Shown here piece by piece: positions 34,383 through 45,062 of a stretch of DNA of 64,000 nt; position 1 is the first letter of the stretch, and each line of letters starts with the position of its first letter. Where the stretch lies: contig JANYBV010000038.1 of the NCBI GenBank assembly GCA_025360605.1, forward strand, positions 262,449 through 326,448. The letters are read 5' to 3'. The notes under the pieces are model-generated. The model had not been told where the DNA came from. It did not search any database and worked only from the letters and a program-made list of their open reading frames with translations. A program made the translations under genes and the position numbers. This DNA comes from Alphaproteobacteria bacterium. GTDB lineage: Bacteria; Pseudomonadota; Alphaproteobacteria; Rickettsiales; SXRF01.

Positions 34383-35036
34383 TAAGCCTTCCATCGTTTT
34401 CCTGACAAACGGAATGGTGATGCTTTTGGATTCCGCCAGCGCTGTGTGGTCGAGCCGTTCCACCAGCTCTTTGGCTTTGGCCAGCGAGCGCTCCATGCGT
34501 GGCACCATATAGTCAATCACCTCGTCATCCACTTTCATCTGCCGGTCGGTAAACTGCTTGCGCATGGCCCCTGCCAGCACCGTGTCGTCGGGTTGGTCAA
34601 TATGGGCGGACGGCAGCGCCAGCAGGCGCGAGGTCAGGTCCGGCAGGCTAAACGGCAGCTCGGAGGCGGCAAGCAATGAGGTCATCAGCATGCTGCCGCC
34701 ATTTTCCCTGACGTAATTGAACAGGTGCAGCAAGGGGCGTTCCAGCGTGATGCGTTCGATATCCTCGACCAGCCAGTTGCCGCTTTCCGGCTGCGCCAGT
34801 TCGAGATGCTCGGCGTTGACGGTGATGGCATGGGCGCGTGCGGCCCAGATGTGGCCTAAATGGCTTTTGCCGCTGCCGGACGGGCCGTAGAGTATGAGTG
34901 CATGGCTGGGTCTGGCGGTCGGCCATTCGGGCCACGCATCAATCCACTGCCACGCTTCTTTATTGCAGCCGGAAACAAAGAAATTATCCGCCGTGAATAC
35001 GGGAGGCAGGGCAAGGTTTAGGGCGTATTGCGACAT
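34377..35036 (-). CDS. hdaA: DnaA-related replication regulator HdaA
   Basis: Stimulates ATP hydrolysis by DnaA to prevent re-initiation. 219 residues from ATG 35036 (MSQYALNLALPP), 4 bases after the exporter stop. A short AAA+ domain with Walker A LYGPSGSGKSH and ITVNAEHLEL, no DNA-binding domain IV. In alphaproteobacteria hdaA sits by the AI-2E/DUF2066/purM block, as here. A clamp-binding motif lies probably in the first residues (QYALNLAL). Confidence 0.9.
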   Translation of the reverse strand: MSQYALNLALPPVFTADNFFVSGCNKEAWQWIDAWPEWPTARPSHALILYGPSGSGKSHLGHIWAARAHAITVNAEHLELAQPESGNWLVEDIERITLERPLLHLFNYVRENGGSMLMTSLLAASELPFSLPDLTSRLLALPSAHIDQPDDTVLAGAMRKQFTDRQMKVDDEVIDYMVPRMERSLAKAKELVERLDHTALAESKSITIPFVRKTMEGLL

Positions 35037-35040
35037 ATCA

Positions 35041-36102
35041 TCATTTCGGGGCGGGAGTGCCACGGTAATATTCGCTTTGCAGATAGCGCTCCAGCGCAAA
35101 GCGGATCAGCACACCAATGACCGCGCTGGCCGGAACCGCCAGCAATACACCGACTAAGCCAAACAGCGCTCCGCCTGATAGCATGCCGAAGATAATCCAG
35201 ACCGGATGCAACCCGATGCGCTTACCCACCAGTGTCGGAGTCAGGTAATTGCCTTCGATGATCATGCCGAAGGCAAAGATACCGGCAATAAAACTGATGC
35301 TGCTGAGGTTGTCGAACTGGAAAAAGGCCACCGCCATGCCGACGGTGGCTCCGAGCATCCATCCGGCGTAAGGCACGATGACCAGTAGTCCGGTGGCAAT
35401 ACCGATCACGCCGCTGAAATGCAATCCGCCGATGGTGAGCAATAATGTGTAATAGGCAGCCAGTATGACGCAGACATTGAGCTGCCCGCGCAGGAAACCG
35501 GCCAGCGTCTGGTCGATGATGGAGATCTGTGTGCGGATGGTATTGGCATGCTGGCGGGGCAGCCAGCTATCGATGCGGGCGATAATACGGTCCCATTCAT
35601 CAAGGAGGTAAAATGCCACTACCGGTGTGATGAGAATCAGCGAGAGCAGGTTGACAAACGCCATGCCGGACTGGAATAGGCTGGTGATAAACTCCCCTGC
35701 AATCTTTACGATAAAGCCGGAAAAATTACTGACGGCCGATTTAATGCTGTCGTTGTCGATCAGCGGCACGTCGCCCATCCATTTGTCGAGCAGCGGGACG
35801 ATTTTATGTTCGGATTCGGTGATGTATGCGGGCAGTGCGGTAATTAGCCCCGAAAGCTGGCCTGCCAGCACAGGAATCACCAGTATCGACATCACAATGA
35901 TCGACAGAAAAAACAGGGCGGTGATGGTGATGGTGGATAAGCCCCTCGATAATCCCGCCTTTTCAAGTTTATCGGCGGCAGGATCAAGAAAATACGCAGT
36001 GAACGTTCCCAGCACGAACGGCAGCAAAATGGAGCGGATCATGAACAGGAGCAGGAAAAACCCGATCAATATGGTGAGCCAGAAATACAGTCTTCTAGTC
36101 AC
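35041..36102 (-). CDS. AI-2E family (PerM-like) transporter
   Basis: Integral membrane protein of 353 residues with seven to eight segments, the AI-2E exporter fold: NIHPVWIIFGMLSGG-like region reads LHPVWIIFGMLSGGALFG, and VVPYAGWMLGATVG. Substrate unproven. Start overlaps the stop of the DUF2066 gene by 8 bases; hdaA follows 4 bases on. Confidence 0.9.
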   Translation of the reverse strand: MTRRLYFWLTILIGFFLLLFMIRSILLPFVLGTFTAYFLDPAADKLEKAGLSRGLSTITITALFFLSIIVMSILVIPVLAGQLSGLITALPAYITESEHKIVPLLDKWMGDVPLIDNDSIKSAVSNFSGFIVKIAGEFITSLFQSGMAFVNLLSLILITPVVAFYLLDEWDRIIARIDSWLPRQHANTIRTQISIIDQTLAGFLRGQLNVCVILAAYYTLLLTIGGLHFSGVIGIATGLLVIVPYAGWMLGATVGMAVAFFQFDNLSSISFIAGIFAFGMIIEGNYLTPTLVGKRIGLHPVWIIFGMLSGGALFGLVGVLLAVPASAVIGVLIRFALERYLQSEYYRGTPAPK

Positions 36103-37228
36103 GTGAAATCACCCAGTAATCCGGATTTTTGACCAGCCTGATATTCTGTGAAGTGATGGCATTACCCAGCGAATCAGGGGTTCCGCGGTAATGGATAATC
36201 AAATCTACCTGCTGCGGGGCGAGCGCCAGCACTTCGAGCTTATCAATCATCGGCAGAGTAGCCAGTTTGGTGCGAAGCTGCGTCCATGATGCCAGTGTGG
36301 AGATGCTGGCCAGCACCATCACGTTGTTGCGTTCACCGCCGGACACGGTTTTGCTGGCTTCCATTTCTTCCGTTTTTTTATGTTGTAGCGATTCGGTAAT
36401 GTCCTTGGCGGCGCGGGAAAGCAGTGCGTCTTTGGTTTCCTGCGGATCGGCGCGGTAAGAGGTCAGGTTGACCTCATTCTGGGTGCGATTGATGCGGCGC
36501 TTTACCACATCCACTTGCAGGTCAGGCGTGTGTGAAAGCTTGGCCTGAAGGATAACAATGTCGCTTACGCCGTAGCGCAGTGTCAGCGGTAGCAGGGCAG
36601 AAAAGTTGGCCGAGGCCACGTTGGTGTAATCCACCACTTTGATATCATTGGTATCACCGAAAGGCACGACGATATCGCCGGAGGTCACTTCAAGCCCCTG
36701 TGCTTTCCATGCGTTGCGCCATGGGTTGCTTTCTTCCCACAGCATCTGCACCCCGTCTTCTTCGTAAGCCGGGATAATCAGGAATGAGCCGACGGTGGCT
36801 ACAACTTGTTCGGTTGTATTGCCGGCTCCGTTTTTGCCGATCAGGTTGCTGATCTCGTCGGCATCGAAGGTGACCTGAAGGCGGGCACGGTAGCGGTTGC
36901 TGGAGATTTTTTCGTCCAGCACCTCGGTGCCGCGCACCAGCGAGTTCACTTTGCCAATATCAAGGGTGGTAATGATGTGGTTGACCTGTTCGGGGGTGGT
37001 AAATTTTCCCAGTAGTTCGGCCAGAGCGTCCGTATGCGCCTTCATCATGGCCTGTTCGCGGGCATCGGCGGCGTCCTTGCCACTCACATCCACGTCGACC
37101 TCACTGTTGACCAGCGACTCCCCTGCCCAGCTGTGCTGGGGGGCAGAAGCCATTAATACGGTGATTATGGCGAGGCCGCGAAGCCATTTATTGCACGAAG
37201 ACATCATAGAGATCACCCATTTTGGCAT
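36095..37228 (-). CDS. Exported DUF2066 protein
   Basis: 377 residues, signal peptide (about 9-35, ending HSWAGE), then a DUF2066 region (about 36-300) with VDVSGKDAADAREQAMMKA and NRYRARLQVTFD. Function unknown. Three methionines (1, 8, 9) are possible starts; 37207 or 37204 would give a more usual signal peptide. First of the DUF2066-AI2E-hdaA operon, divergent from purM. Confidence 0.85.
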   Translation of the reverse strand: MPKWVISMMSSCNKWLRGLAIITVLMASAPQHSWAGESLVNSEVDVDVSGKDAADAREQAMMKAHTDALAELLGKFTTPEQVNHIITTLDIGKVNSLVRGTEVLDEKISSNRYRARLQVTFDADEISNLIGKNGAGNTTEQVVATVGSFLIIPAYEEDGVQMLWEESNPWRNAWKAQGLEVTSGDIVVPFGDTNDIKVVDYTNVASANFSALLPLTLRYGVSDIVILQAKLSHTPDLQVDVVKRRINRTQNEVNLTSYRADPQETKDALLSRAAKDITESLQHKKTEEMEASKTVSGGERNNVMVLASISTLASWTQLRTKLATLPMIDKLEVLALAPQQVDLIIHYRGTPDSLGNAITSQNIRLVKNPDYWVISRD

Positions 37229-37310
37229 TTTTGAGCTTGAACACTCTCAAAAGTCTGGCATTACTCATACTCATTTAGTGGTAAAACCGCAAATTATAAT
37301 TCATTGAGAT

Positions 37311-38366
37311 ATGGCTATTAAAAAAGGTAAGGCACTCACCTACAAGCAAGCGGGCGTTGATATCGATGCCGGTGATGCGCTGGTTGACCGAATCAAACCG
37401 CTGGCCAAAGCCACGCGCCGTAAGGGGTCGCTGGATGATCTGGGCGGGTTTGGCGCCCTCTTTGATGTGAAAAAAGCGGGCTATAAAGACCCGATTTTGG
37501 TCTCCTCGACAGACGGTGTGGGCACCAAGCTCAAGATTGCGCAGACCGTCGGGGCGCATGATACAATCGGGATTGATCTGGTTGCCATGTGTGTGAACGA
37601 CTTGGTGGTGCAGGGCGCAGAGCCTTTGTTCTTTCTGGATTATTTTGCCACCGGTAAACTCTCGGTGGAGGTGGCGGCACAGGTGGTGAAAGGTATTGCT
37701 GACGGCTGCAAACAGGCCGGATGCGCGCTGGTGGGTGGCGAAACGGCAGAAATGCCAGGCATGTATAAAGACGGTGAATATGATCTGGCCGGATTTTCGG
37801 TCGGGGCTGTAGAGCGCACCGCACTCCTGCCCAAGAAAACCATCAAAAAAGGCGATGTGCTTTTGGGTCTGGCTTCCAGCGGTGTGCATTCCAACGGATT
37901 CTCGCTGGTGCGTCATATCATGGATGTTCACAAATTCAGCTATGGCTCCGCTGCCCCCTTTGCTAAAGGGCGCACTCTGGGTCAAGTCTTGCTGACGCCT
38001 ACGCGCATTTATGTAAAAAGCTGCCTCAAGGCGATTCGTAAGTATCCCGAAGGAGTTAAGGCTCTTGCACATATTACCGGTGGTGGTGTTGAGAATATCC
38101 CGCGCGTATTGCCGGATAAATTAGCTGTTTCTATTGATGCCAAGGCGTGGCCTGCCATGCCGGTTTTCCAGTGGTTGCAGGAAGCGGGTAACATTCCACT
38201 GGACGACATGCGCCGCACCTTTAACTGCGGCATCGGCATGATTATGGTGGTGTCCAAGGCTTCGGCGGCTGCGGTGACGCGGTTGCTGGAAAAAGAAGGC
38301 GAGACGGTATATGCGCTGGGTGAAGTGGTTGCGCGTCACAAAGATGCCGTCATTTTTCATCATTAG
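37311..38366 (+). CDS. purM: Phosphoribosylformylglycinamidine cyclo-ligase
   Basis: AIR synthetase, fifth step of purine synthesis. 351 residues: [42 protein letters not shown] and [15 protein letters not shown] are all diagnostic. A TATAAT-like box lies only about 14 bases before the ATG, so the leader may be very short. purN follows 2 bases on. Confidence 0.97.
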   Translation: MAIKKGKALTYKQAGVDIDAGDALVDRIKPLAKATRRKGSLDDLGGFGALFDVKKAGYKDPILVSSTDGVGTKLKIAQTVGAHDTIGIDLVAMCVNDLVVQGAEPLFFLDYFATGKLSVEVAAQVVKGIADGCKQAGCALVGGETAEMPGMYKDGEYDLAGFSVGAVERTALLPKKTIKKGDVLLGLASSGVHSNGFSLVRHIMDVHKFSYGSAAPFAKGRTLGQVLLTPTRIYVKSCLKAIRKYPEGVKALAHITGGGVENIPRVLPDKLAVSIDAKAWPAMPVFQWLQEAGNIPLDDMRRTFNCGIGMIMVVSKASAAAVTRLLEKEGETVYALGEVVARHKDAVIFHH

Positions 38367-38368
38367 CC

Positions 38369-38980
38369 ATGACCAAAAAACGTGTCGGCGTTCTCATTTC
38401 CGGAAGCGGCAGCAATCTTCAGGCGTTGATCGATGCCTGCGCACAGCCCAATTTTCCAGCCGAAATCGTTCTGGTGATCTCTAACAATGCCGATGCCTAT
38501 GGGCTGACGCGGGCCAAGGATGCCGGTATTCCCGCGCACATCTTAAATCACAAAGACTATGCCTCGCGCGATGCATTCGATCAGGCTATGCACCAGCTGC
38601 TGGAGCTTCATCTGGCGGATATCGTCTGTCTGGCCGGATTTATGCGCTTGCTGAGCGATGGCTTCGTTAAGAACTGGCACAATAAACTCATCAACATTCA
38701 TCCGTCTCTTCTTCCTTCATTCAAAGGGGCGCACGCGATCCGTGACGCGCTGGCGGCAGGGGTAAAAATTACTGGCTGTACCGTGCATTTCGTGCGTGCT
38801 GAAATGGATTCAGGGCCCATCATTATACAGGCGGCGGTGCCGGTGATGCAGGATGATACGCAGGATTCACTGGCTGTGCGCGTGCTGGAACAGGAGCATG
38901 TGTGTTACGCCAAGGCGCTGCGCTGGCTGGCGGAGGATAAGCTTACTATCGTAGGTGAAAAAGTAGGCGTTTCTAATTAG
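38369..38980 (+). CDS. purN: Phosphoribosylglycinamide formyltransferase
   Basis: GAR transformylase using 10-formyl-tetrahydrofolate. 203 residues with [13 protein letters not shown], and catalytic N109 and H111 ([12 protein letters not shown]) and D147 (EMDSGPI). Ends overlapping the ndk stop. Confidence 0.97.
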   Translation: MTKKRVGVLISGSGSNLQALIDACAQPNFPAEIVLVISNNADAYGLTRAKDAGIPAHILNHKDYASRDAFDQAMHQLLELHLADIVCLAGFMRLLSDGFVKNWHNKLINIHPSLLPSFKGAHAIRDALAAGVKITGCTVHFVRAEMDSGPIIIQAAVPVMQDDTQDSLAVRVLEQEHVCYAKALRWLAEDKLTIVGEKVGVSN

Positions 38981-39399
38981 CCAACGATTTCCAGACCGCT
39001 GAAGAAGAAGCTGATTTCGGTGGCCGCATTTTCAAGGCTGTCGGAGCCGTGAACCGAGTTGCTACCGATATCAACGCCGAATTCAGCGCGGATGGTGCCT
39101 TTGTCGGCTTTCTTCGGGTCGGTAGCGCCCATGATTTCGCGGTTTTTCAGCATGGCGTTTTCACCTTCCAGCACCTGTACGATGACTGGGCCTGATACCA
39201 TGTATTCCACCAGTTCATCATAGAACGGGCGGTCTTTGTGGACGATATAAAATTCTTTGGCCTGAAGGCGGCTCATGCGCAGGCGCTTCTGGGCGACGAT
39301 GCGGAGTCCCTGCTCTTCAAACTTGGCATTAATTTTGCCAGTGAGGTTTCGTTCGGTTGCATCCGGTTTGATAATTGAAAAAGTACGTTGTTTGGTCAT
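38977..39399 (-). CDS. ndk: Nucleoside diphosphate kinase
   Basis: Transfers the gamma phosphate between NTPs and NDPs. 140 residues from ATG 39399 (AAGGTG ahead); an upstream in-frame extension is not needed. Phosphorylated H117 in [18 protein letters not shown] start is typical. Confidence 0.97.
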   Translation of the reverse strand: MTKQRTFSIIKPDATERNLTGKINAKFEEQGLRIVAQKRLRMSRLQAKEFYIVHKDRPFYDELVEYMVSGPVIVQVLEGENAMLKNREIMGATDPKKADKGTIRAEFGVDIGSNSVHGSDSLENAATEISFFFSGLEIVG

Positions 39400-39594
39400 G
39401 TTCTTACACCTTGGTTTGTCTGAAAATTTATTCGTTAATGGCGGCTTGTATAGGCGTAAATCTCTCCAAAAGCAACCATTTTGCGTAAACACCCCCGCCT
39501 GCCCTGCCTTGGGTCAAACAACAGGCTGTACAACGATCATAAAATGGCTATGTTAGTAGCGAATTACTCCACCCCTAATAGTATAAAAACTGAC

Positions 39595-40419
39595 ATGATG
39601 CGTCCTTTCCTCCCCCTTCTTGTTCTGGCAACGCTGACTGGCTGCGCCACTTCGGTGAAACAGCTGCATGAATTGAATCCGGCGGCTGACAATTTTTCGT
39701 CAGCGCTTGCCTCCGAGTATCGCGATTACGCGGATTCGGAATATGAGCAGGGACGTTCAATGGCAGCCGAGCATTTTGCCGCTAAAGGCCTTAAGTCGCT
39801 TAAAGGTGAAGAAGTGTTGCCGGAAGCTGTCGATACTTCGTTGCATGATGACCAGCAACTAGCGTTATCCGATGGCCGCGCCACGCTGGTCAAACTCCTG
39901 AATGACGATGTGAAACGCGTTTCCCCGCAAAAGCTCGCACGCACGCAGCTGCTGTATGAATGCTGGCAGAACGAGCTGATTAAAAATATCAATCAGGAAA
40001 AGGCTCCCTGTGCTGACGAGTTCCGTTCTACGATTGCCGAATTGCAGGAAGTGTCCGATGCGATCGTGTATGGCAAAGAAACCAGTCATGTCATTGTGTT
40101 TGAGCCTAAAAAAACGGATATCGACGAAGAAGGCCTGAAAACCATTAAGGTGATCGCCCAGCGCGTTGAGGGCTTGCCACATTACCGCGTGATGGTGCTG
40201 GCGTATACGGGCAACGGGATTAAGCAGCGCCACCTGACCGGCAAGCGTGTCGGCAATGTACGCAAGGCACTGATTGCCGCAGGTATCAGTGAAAAGCATA
40301 TACGCGTCAAAAAAAGCGGTGGTGCGAAAGCGGTGATTTTGAGCCGCGACAATATAGCGGCGGATGGTAAGAAAATTACCATTTTGGTTAAAACACATGA
40401 CACGACTAAGGAGCGCTGA
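39595..40419 (+). CDS. OmpA-like lipoprotein (first of two paralogues)
   Basis: 274 residues from ATG 39595, opening a lipoprotein signal (FLPLLVLATLTGC). N-terminal domain (about 30-160) is shared with the next gene: an LASEYRDYADSEYEQG motif, HFAAKGLK and a VSPQKLARTQLLYECWQNE stretch. C-terminal OmpA/MotB-like domain (about 175-270) is diverged, so peptidoglycan binding is uncertain. Likely anchored in the outer membrane. The frame is open upstream, but the lipobox decides the start. Confidence 0.83.
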   Translation: MMRPFLPLLVLATLTGCATSVKQLHELNPAADNFSSALASEYRDYADSEYEQGRSMAAEHFAAKGLKSLKGEEVLPEAVDTSLHDDQQLALSDGRATLVKLLNDDVKRVSPQKLARTQLLYECWQNELIKNINQEKAPCADEFRSTIAELQEVSDAIVYGKETSHVIVFEPKKTDIDEEGLKTIKVIAQRVEGLPHYRVMVLAYTGNGIKQRHLTGKRVGNVRKALIAAGISEKHIRVKKSGGAKAVILSRDNIAADGKKITILVKTHDTTKER

Positions 40420-41415
40420 GTGATGGCCCCCCAGAAACATTTCGATCAACATCTCAAGAAATATTCTCTGAAACATTGGCTTAAGTCGCTTACGGTGGCG
40501 TCAGTGGTGTCGCTTGCCTTAAGTGGCTGCGATATGTACACGCTGGAAGAACTGCGCCATACCACGCCCTCGGGCACGCCTTTCCAGAATGAATTATCAC
40601 GCCTGTACATGGATTATTCCAGCATTGCTGAAAAGGGTTATGACTGGTCGAATTCGTGGCATTTTGCCGATAAGGGGCTCATGCTGGCCTATGGCAAGGA
40701 TGCCGGCCCCGAAGAGCTGGAAAACTGGGATATTCCTGAAGCGGTTCGCCCTGATCTGGAAAAAGCCCGTGCCAGCCTGATGGCGGTGTTGACCCCTGAT
40801 TTGATGCGCGTGTCTCCAAGTAAAGCGGCAGAAGCGCAGTTTTATTTTGATTGCTGGGTCAAAGAACAGGAACAAAACTGGCGTGAAGAGCAGATTGCGA
40901 ATTGCAGGGATAACCTTGAGCGCACACTGATTGAGTTGCATGCGCCGATAGCGCGCCAGTCAGCGCCAGTATCTGAACCCGTAGTGAAGAAAGCCAAAAA
41001 AGTCGTTAAAAAACCTGTGGCCGAAGCACCGAAAGAGCCGGTGGTGGAAGCGAAAAAGCCCGAAGCGGAAAAACCGGTAAAGCCTCAGGCTGATACGGCA
41101 GAAGCTAAAGAGGCACTGGCAGAATCGACATCCTATGCTGTGTTCTTTGAAACCGATAAGGCGGAAGTGTCCGAGCCTGGCATGAATGTTATTACCGAAG
41201 TCGTTAAATCGCTCAGGGATTCCAGCGATTACAGCGTTATCCTGCATAACAGCAAAGACCATCCAAGCAAAGCCGCTGAACGTATTCAGGTGGTGAAGAA
41301 GCTATTGGTGGCGGGTGGCGTTAAGGAAAGCGCTATCCATATCGGTGCGGGAAAAACGGAAGTGGAATCCGGAAAATCGTCCAGCCGTCGGGTTGAAATT
41401 TTCCTGAATGAATAA
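40420..41415 (+). CDS. OmpA-like lipoprotein (second of two paralogues)
   Basis: 331 residues with lipobox LALSGC near residue 37, an N-terminal domain homologous to the previous protein (ELSRLYMDYSSIAEKGYDW, HFADKGL, RVSPSKAAEAQFYFDCWVKE), an Ala/Lys/Pro/Glu spacer (about 180-230) and an OmpA-like C-terminal domain (about 240-330, SSRRVEIFLN). GTG 40420 or ATG 40423 are both served by AAGGAG. Co-transcribed with its paralogue. Confidence 0.83.
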   Translation: MMAPQKHFDQHLKKYSLKHWLKSLTVASVVSLALSGCDMYTLEELRHTTPSGTPFQNELSRLYMDYSSIAEKGYDWSNSWHFADKGLMLAYGKDAGPEELENWDIPEAVRPDLEKARASLMAVLTPDLMRVSPSKAAEAQFYFDCWVKEQEQNWREEQIANCRDNLERTLIELHAPIARQSAPVSEPVVKKAKKVVKKPVAEAPKEPVVEAKKPEAEKPVKPQADTAEAKEALAESTSYAVFFETDKAEVSEPGMNVITEVVKSLRDSSDYSVILHNSKDHPSKAAERIQVVKKLLVAGGVKESAIHIGAGKTEVESGKSSSRRVEIFLNE

Positions 41416-41421
41416 CTTATA

Positions 41422-41442
41422 AGAGGCTTGCAGGTAGCCTCT
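41422..41442 (+). terminator. Possible terminator after the lipoprotein pair
   Basis: AGAGGCT and AGCCTCT pair over a seven-base loop, followed by ATCTTTAC; the U-run is weak, so termination may be partial before guaA. Confidence 0.45.
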
Positions 41443-41497
41443 ATCTTTACGGATAACATCCTGCACTCTTTTTTACGGATTGTTTTGAAATTATACT

Positions 41498-43045
41498 ATG
41501 ACTGATCGTATTTTAATTCTTGATTTTGGTTCGCAGGTTACCCAGCTCATTGCCCGCCGTGTGCGCGAGTGCGGGGTGTATTCGGAGATACGCCCTTTTA
41601 ACATCTCCGACAGCGAAATTACCGCGTTTAATCCTAAAGGCATTATCCTGTCCGGCGGCCCTGCCTCGGTGCATGAGGCGTATTCGCCCAAGGCCAGCCC
41701 GCTGGTGTTTTCGCTCGGTGTGCCGGTACTCGGCATTTGCTATGGCCAGCAGCTGATGTGCGACCAGCTTGGTGGTAAAGTTGAGCCATCCCATCACCGT
41801 GAATTTGGTCGTGCGATGGTGAAAGTTGAAGAAAACTGCCGCTTGTTTGACGGTATGTGGCAGCGCGGCGAGGAAAAACAGGTCTGGATGAGTCATGGCG
41901 ACCGTGTGGTGGCACTTCCGGCTGGATTTAAAGTGGTTGCGACCACGCCTTCCGCCCCGTTTGCGGCGATTGCCGATGAAAAACGCCGTTTTTATGGCGT
42001 ACAGTTTCATCCCGAGGTGGTGCATACGCCCGATGGTGCAAAACTCCTCAGTAATTTTACTCACGAGATTGCCGGTTGCCGCAGCGACTGGACGATGTCT
42101 GCGTTCAAACAAAACGCGCTCCAGCGCATCCGTACTCAGGTGGGGGACAAAAAGGTTCTCTGTGCGGTCAGTGGCGGGGTGGATTCTTCGGTGGTGGCGG
42201 GATTGCTGCACGAGGCGATCGGCAAACAGGTCATTTGCATTTTCATCGACACCGGATTGCTGCGTGAAGGCGAGCCGGCACAGGTGGAGAAGCTCTTTAA
42301 AGATCATTTCCACATTCCGCTTATTCATGTGGATGCCAGCATGTTGTTCCTGCATCGCCTCAGTGGGATCAAAGATCCTGAGCAGAAACGTAAAATTATT
42401 GGCGAGACCTTTATTGAAGTGTTCGATCAGGAGGCCGCTCAGGCTGGTGGGGCTGATTTCCTAGCGCAGGGAACGCTTTATCCGGACGTGATCGAATCCA
42501 TCTCCTTTACCGGTGGTCCGAGTGTGACGATCAAATCGCATCATAATGTCGGCGGGTTGCCTGCCCACATGAAAATGGCGCTGGTGGAGCCTTTGCGCGA
42601 GCTGTTTAAGGACGAGGTGCGTAAACTGGGCCGTGAGCTTGGCATGCCGCCGGAAATGGTGGGCCGCCACCCCTTCCCCGGCCCTGGCCTTTCCATTCGC
42701 ATTCCCGGTGAGATTTCAAACGAGAAAATTGCTATTTTACGCCGCGCTGATGCTATTTATATCGAAGAGATCCGTAAAGCGGGGCTGTATGACCAGATCT
42801 GGCAGGCGTTTGCCGTGTTACTGCCGGTGCGCACGGTGGGTGTTATGGGCGATAGCCGCAGCTATGATTTTGTCTGTGCCTTGCGTGCGGTCACCTCTAC
42901 GGATGGCATGACGGCGGATTACTATCATTTTAGCCATGATTTCTTGAGTCGCGTGTCAAATCGTATTATTAATGAGGTCAAGGGCATCAACCGGATGGTT
43001 TATGACATTACCAGCAAGCCGCCAGGCACCATCGAGTGGGAATAA
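41498..43045 (+). CDS. guaA: GMP synthase (glutamine-hydrolysing)
   Basis: Amidates XMP to GMP. 515 residues: class-I amidotransferase domain with C81 (GICYGQQ) and [12 protein letters not shown] pyrophosphatase domain with SGGVDSS, and the C-terminal dimerisation domain ending KPPGTIEWE. Followed 3 bases on by the YfgM-like gene. Confidence 0.98.
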   Translation: MTDRILILDFGSQVTQLIARRVRECGVYSEIRPFNISDSEITAFNPKGIILSGGPASVHEAYSPKASPLVFSLGVPVLGICYGQQLMCDQLGGKVEPSHHREFGRAMVKVEENCRLFDGMWQRGEEKQVWMSHGDRVVALPAGFKVVATTPSAPFAAIADEKRRFYGVQFHPEVVHTPDGAKLLSNFTHEIAGCRSDWTMSAFKQNALQRIRTQVGDKKVLCAVSGGVDSSVVAGLLHEAIGKQVICIFIDTGLLREGEPAQVEKLFKDHFHIPLIHVDASMLFLHRLSGIKDPEQKRKIIGETFIEVFDQEAAQAGGADFLAQGTLYPDVIESISFTGGPSVTIKSHHNVGGLPAHMKMALVEPLRELFKDEVRKLGRELGMPPEMVGRHPFPGPGLSIRIPGEISNEKIAILRRADAIYIEEIRKAGLYDQIWQAFAVLLPVRTVGVMGDSRSYDFVCALRAVTSTDGMTADYYHFSHDFLSRVSNRIINEVKGINRMVYDITSKPPGTIEWE

Positions 43046-43048
43046 GCA

Positions 43049-43729
43049 ATGAATGAACTGGTCAGGGAAATAGAAGAAGATATCCGTCAGGAGCGCATCG
43101 ATAAGCTCTGGCACAGCTTTGGCAAGATTATCGTGGCTTCCAGCCTTGCCATTATTTTGGGGACTATTGGCGTGGTTGTGTACCAGAACCACACGCGATC
43201 TATTGCCATGGATAATACCGCCCAGATGCTTAAAGGGATGGACCGTATCAATATCGAGGATTTCAAGGGTGCAGTCGCCCTGTTCGACCAGATGTCACAA
43301 GATCCGAAGTCTGGCTATTACGGGCTGGCCATGTTGCGCAAAGCGCAGTCCTATGCAGCGCTTGGACAAGTAGCAGACGCACAAAAAACCTATGAGACAT
43401 TAGCTAAAACTGATCCCTTTACGGGGCCTTTGGCGAAAATGCTGAGCTATGGTAACGATGCCGGTTCCGAGGTGCTACCCGCTCCCGATAAAAGCGCTCC
43501 GCTTTATTACATGCAATGCGAATTCAGGGCGTGGCAGTTGTTCCAGCAAGGTAAGAAAGAACAGGCTGTCGACCAGTTTGCCGCCATTGTGGCTGACGAT
43601 CAGGCGCCTGCCACCATCCGTGAGCGTGTGAGCGAAGTATTGCAGCATATTGCACCTGAAAAGCTTGCTGAAAAACCAACCGAACAACCGGCAAAACCAT
43701 TAGGGGAAAAAGATGTCCCGAAAGAATAA
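43049..43729 (+). CDS. YfgM-like TPR membrane protein
   Basis: 226 residues: cytoplasmic N-terminus, one membrane segment (about 26-46), periplasmic TPR-like region (about 60-215). In enterobacteria yfgM, bamB and der form one operon, as here; YfgM is associated with the Sec translocon and periplasmic chaperones. Overlaps bamB by 17 bases. Confidence 0.85.
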   Translation: MNELVREIEEDIRQERIDKLWHSFGKIIVASSLAIILGTIGVVVYQNHTRSIAMDNTAQMLKGMDRINIEDFKGAVALFDQMSQDPKSGYYGLAMLRKAQSYAALGQVADAQKTYETLAKTDPFTGPLAKMLSYGNDAGSEVLPAPDKSAPLYYMQCEFRAWQLFQQGKKEQAVDQFAAIVADDQAPATIRERVSEVLQHIAPEKLAEKPTEQPAKPLGEKDVPKE

Positions 43730-45059
43730 CATACGTTGGCTGAGCGCATTTTTGGCATCCACGGTGATGCTGAGCGGTTGTAGTTATATACCGTCATGGG
43801 CGGGTGGAAAAAGTGCAGAAAAGCCCAAAGAAGCGGGCGAACGTATTGCCGTGCTGCCGGCGGAAGATAATATCAAGTCCGATCCGGCATTGCTGGGCAA
43901 GGCACTGGTGTTGCCGGTGGTTACCAAAAACGACGAATGGCCCGCTCATTCCGGTATGTTTACGGCGGATACCTCGAATCTGGCAGGCGGTAGCTTTGAC
44001 CATAGCAACAGTGCAACGGCGGGTGAAGGCAACGGATACGAGCAAACGCTGCTGATTTCGCCGGTGGTGGCTGGTGGCCTTGTGTTTGCCATGGATGCTA
44101 CGGGTCATATTTCCGCGCACAAAGCCGCAGATGTTAGCTCGGTGGTGTGGCAGGGCAAGGGTGTATCGGTTGAGGATGATCCATTCGTTCTGGGCGGTGG
44201 ACTGGCCTATAATGACGGTAAGCTGTATGCAACTTCCGGACTCGGCCTGATTGTCGTGATGGATGCGGCGACGGGTAAGGAAATGTGGCGTAAATCGCTG
44301 CATGTGCCGTTCCGTTCGGCGCCGAAAGTAGCGGGTGCAAAACTTTTTGCTACCACCATCGACAATCAGCTCTATGCCATAAATACTGCCAATGGTGAAG
44401 TGGCATGGACGCAGCGAGGTATCAGTGAAACCACCGGCCTGATCAATACGGTATCGCCGGCGGTAGCGGGTGATATGGTGGTGGTTCCTTATTCATCCGG
44501 CGAGGTCTATGTGCTGTATGCGCCTGATGGCAAAGAAGTCTGGAGCGAATCGCTTTCGGGTGGCAAACGCCTGCAGGCGAGCGCCTTGTTTGCCGGTATC
44601 GGCGGCGATCCGGTGATTGATGGCGCGGTGGTCTTTACGGTCAGTAGCGGCGGTTCACTGTCGGTTAAATCGCTGGCGGCAGGTCAGGCGGTGTGGGATG
44701 TCCCCGTGGGATCGGTGAACACCCCGTGGGTGACGGGTGACTATATCTACATGCTGTCGTCCGAAAACACGGTGTTGGCATTGCACAAGTTTGACGGCCA
44801 TATCCGCTGGTCGACAAAGCTCGCCAGCTATGAGGACGAGACCAAGAAAAAGGATCCGATTACATGGAAAGGCCCCGTCATGGTGGATGGAAAACTGGCA
44901 TTGGTGTCCTCTAACGGCCAGCTGGTGCTGGTGAACGCTATTGACGGCAAGGTTGCCGCTACGAAATCGATTCCTGAGGGTATTTACACCGCGCCTGTAG
45001 TCGCTGGCGGCCGGATGTACCTCATGGGACAAAATGCGACGTTATATAGCTTGCAATAA
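43713..45059 (+). CDS. bamB: Outer membrane assembly lipoprotein BamB
   Basis: Beta-propeller component of the BAM complex. 448 residues: lipobox VMLSGC (near residue 23), then PQQ-like repeats such as GKLYATSGLGLIVVMDAATG and VVPYSSGEVYVLYAPDG, closing with GRMYLMGQNATLYSL. Followed 3 bases on by der. Confidence 0.94.
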   Translation: MSRKNNIRWLSAFLASTVMLSGCSYIPSWAGGKSAEKPKEAGERIAVLPAEDNIKSDPALLGKALVLPVVTKNDEWPAHSGMFTADTSNLAGGSFDHSNSATAGEGNGYEQTLLISPVVAGGLVFAMDATGHISAHKAADVSSVVWQGKGVSVEDDPFVLGGGLAYNDGKLYATSGLGLIVVMDAATGKEMWRKSLHVPFRSAPKVAGAKLFATTIDNQLYAINTANGEVAWTQRGISETTGLINTVSPAVAGDMVVVPYSSGEVYVLYAPDGKEVWSESLSGGKRLQASALFAGIGGDPVIDGAVVFTVSSGGSLSVKSLAAGQAVWDVPVGSVNTPWVTGDYIYMLSSENTVLALHKFDGHIRWSTKLASYEDETKKKDPITWKGPVMVDGKLALVSSNGQLVLVNAIDGKVAATKSIPEGIYTAPVVAGGRMYLMGQNATLYSLQ

Positions 45060-45062
45060 ATC

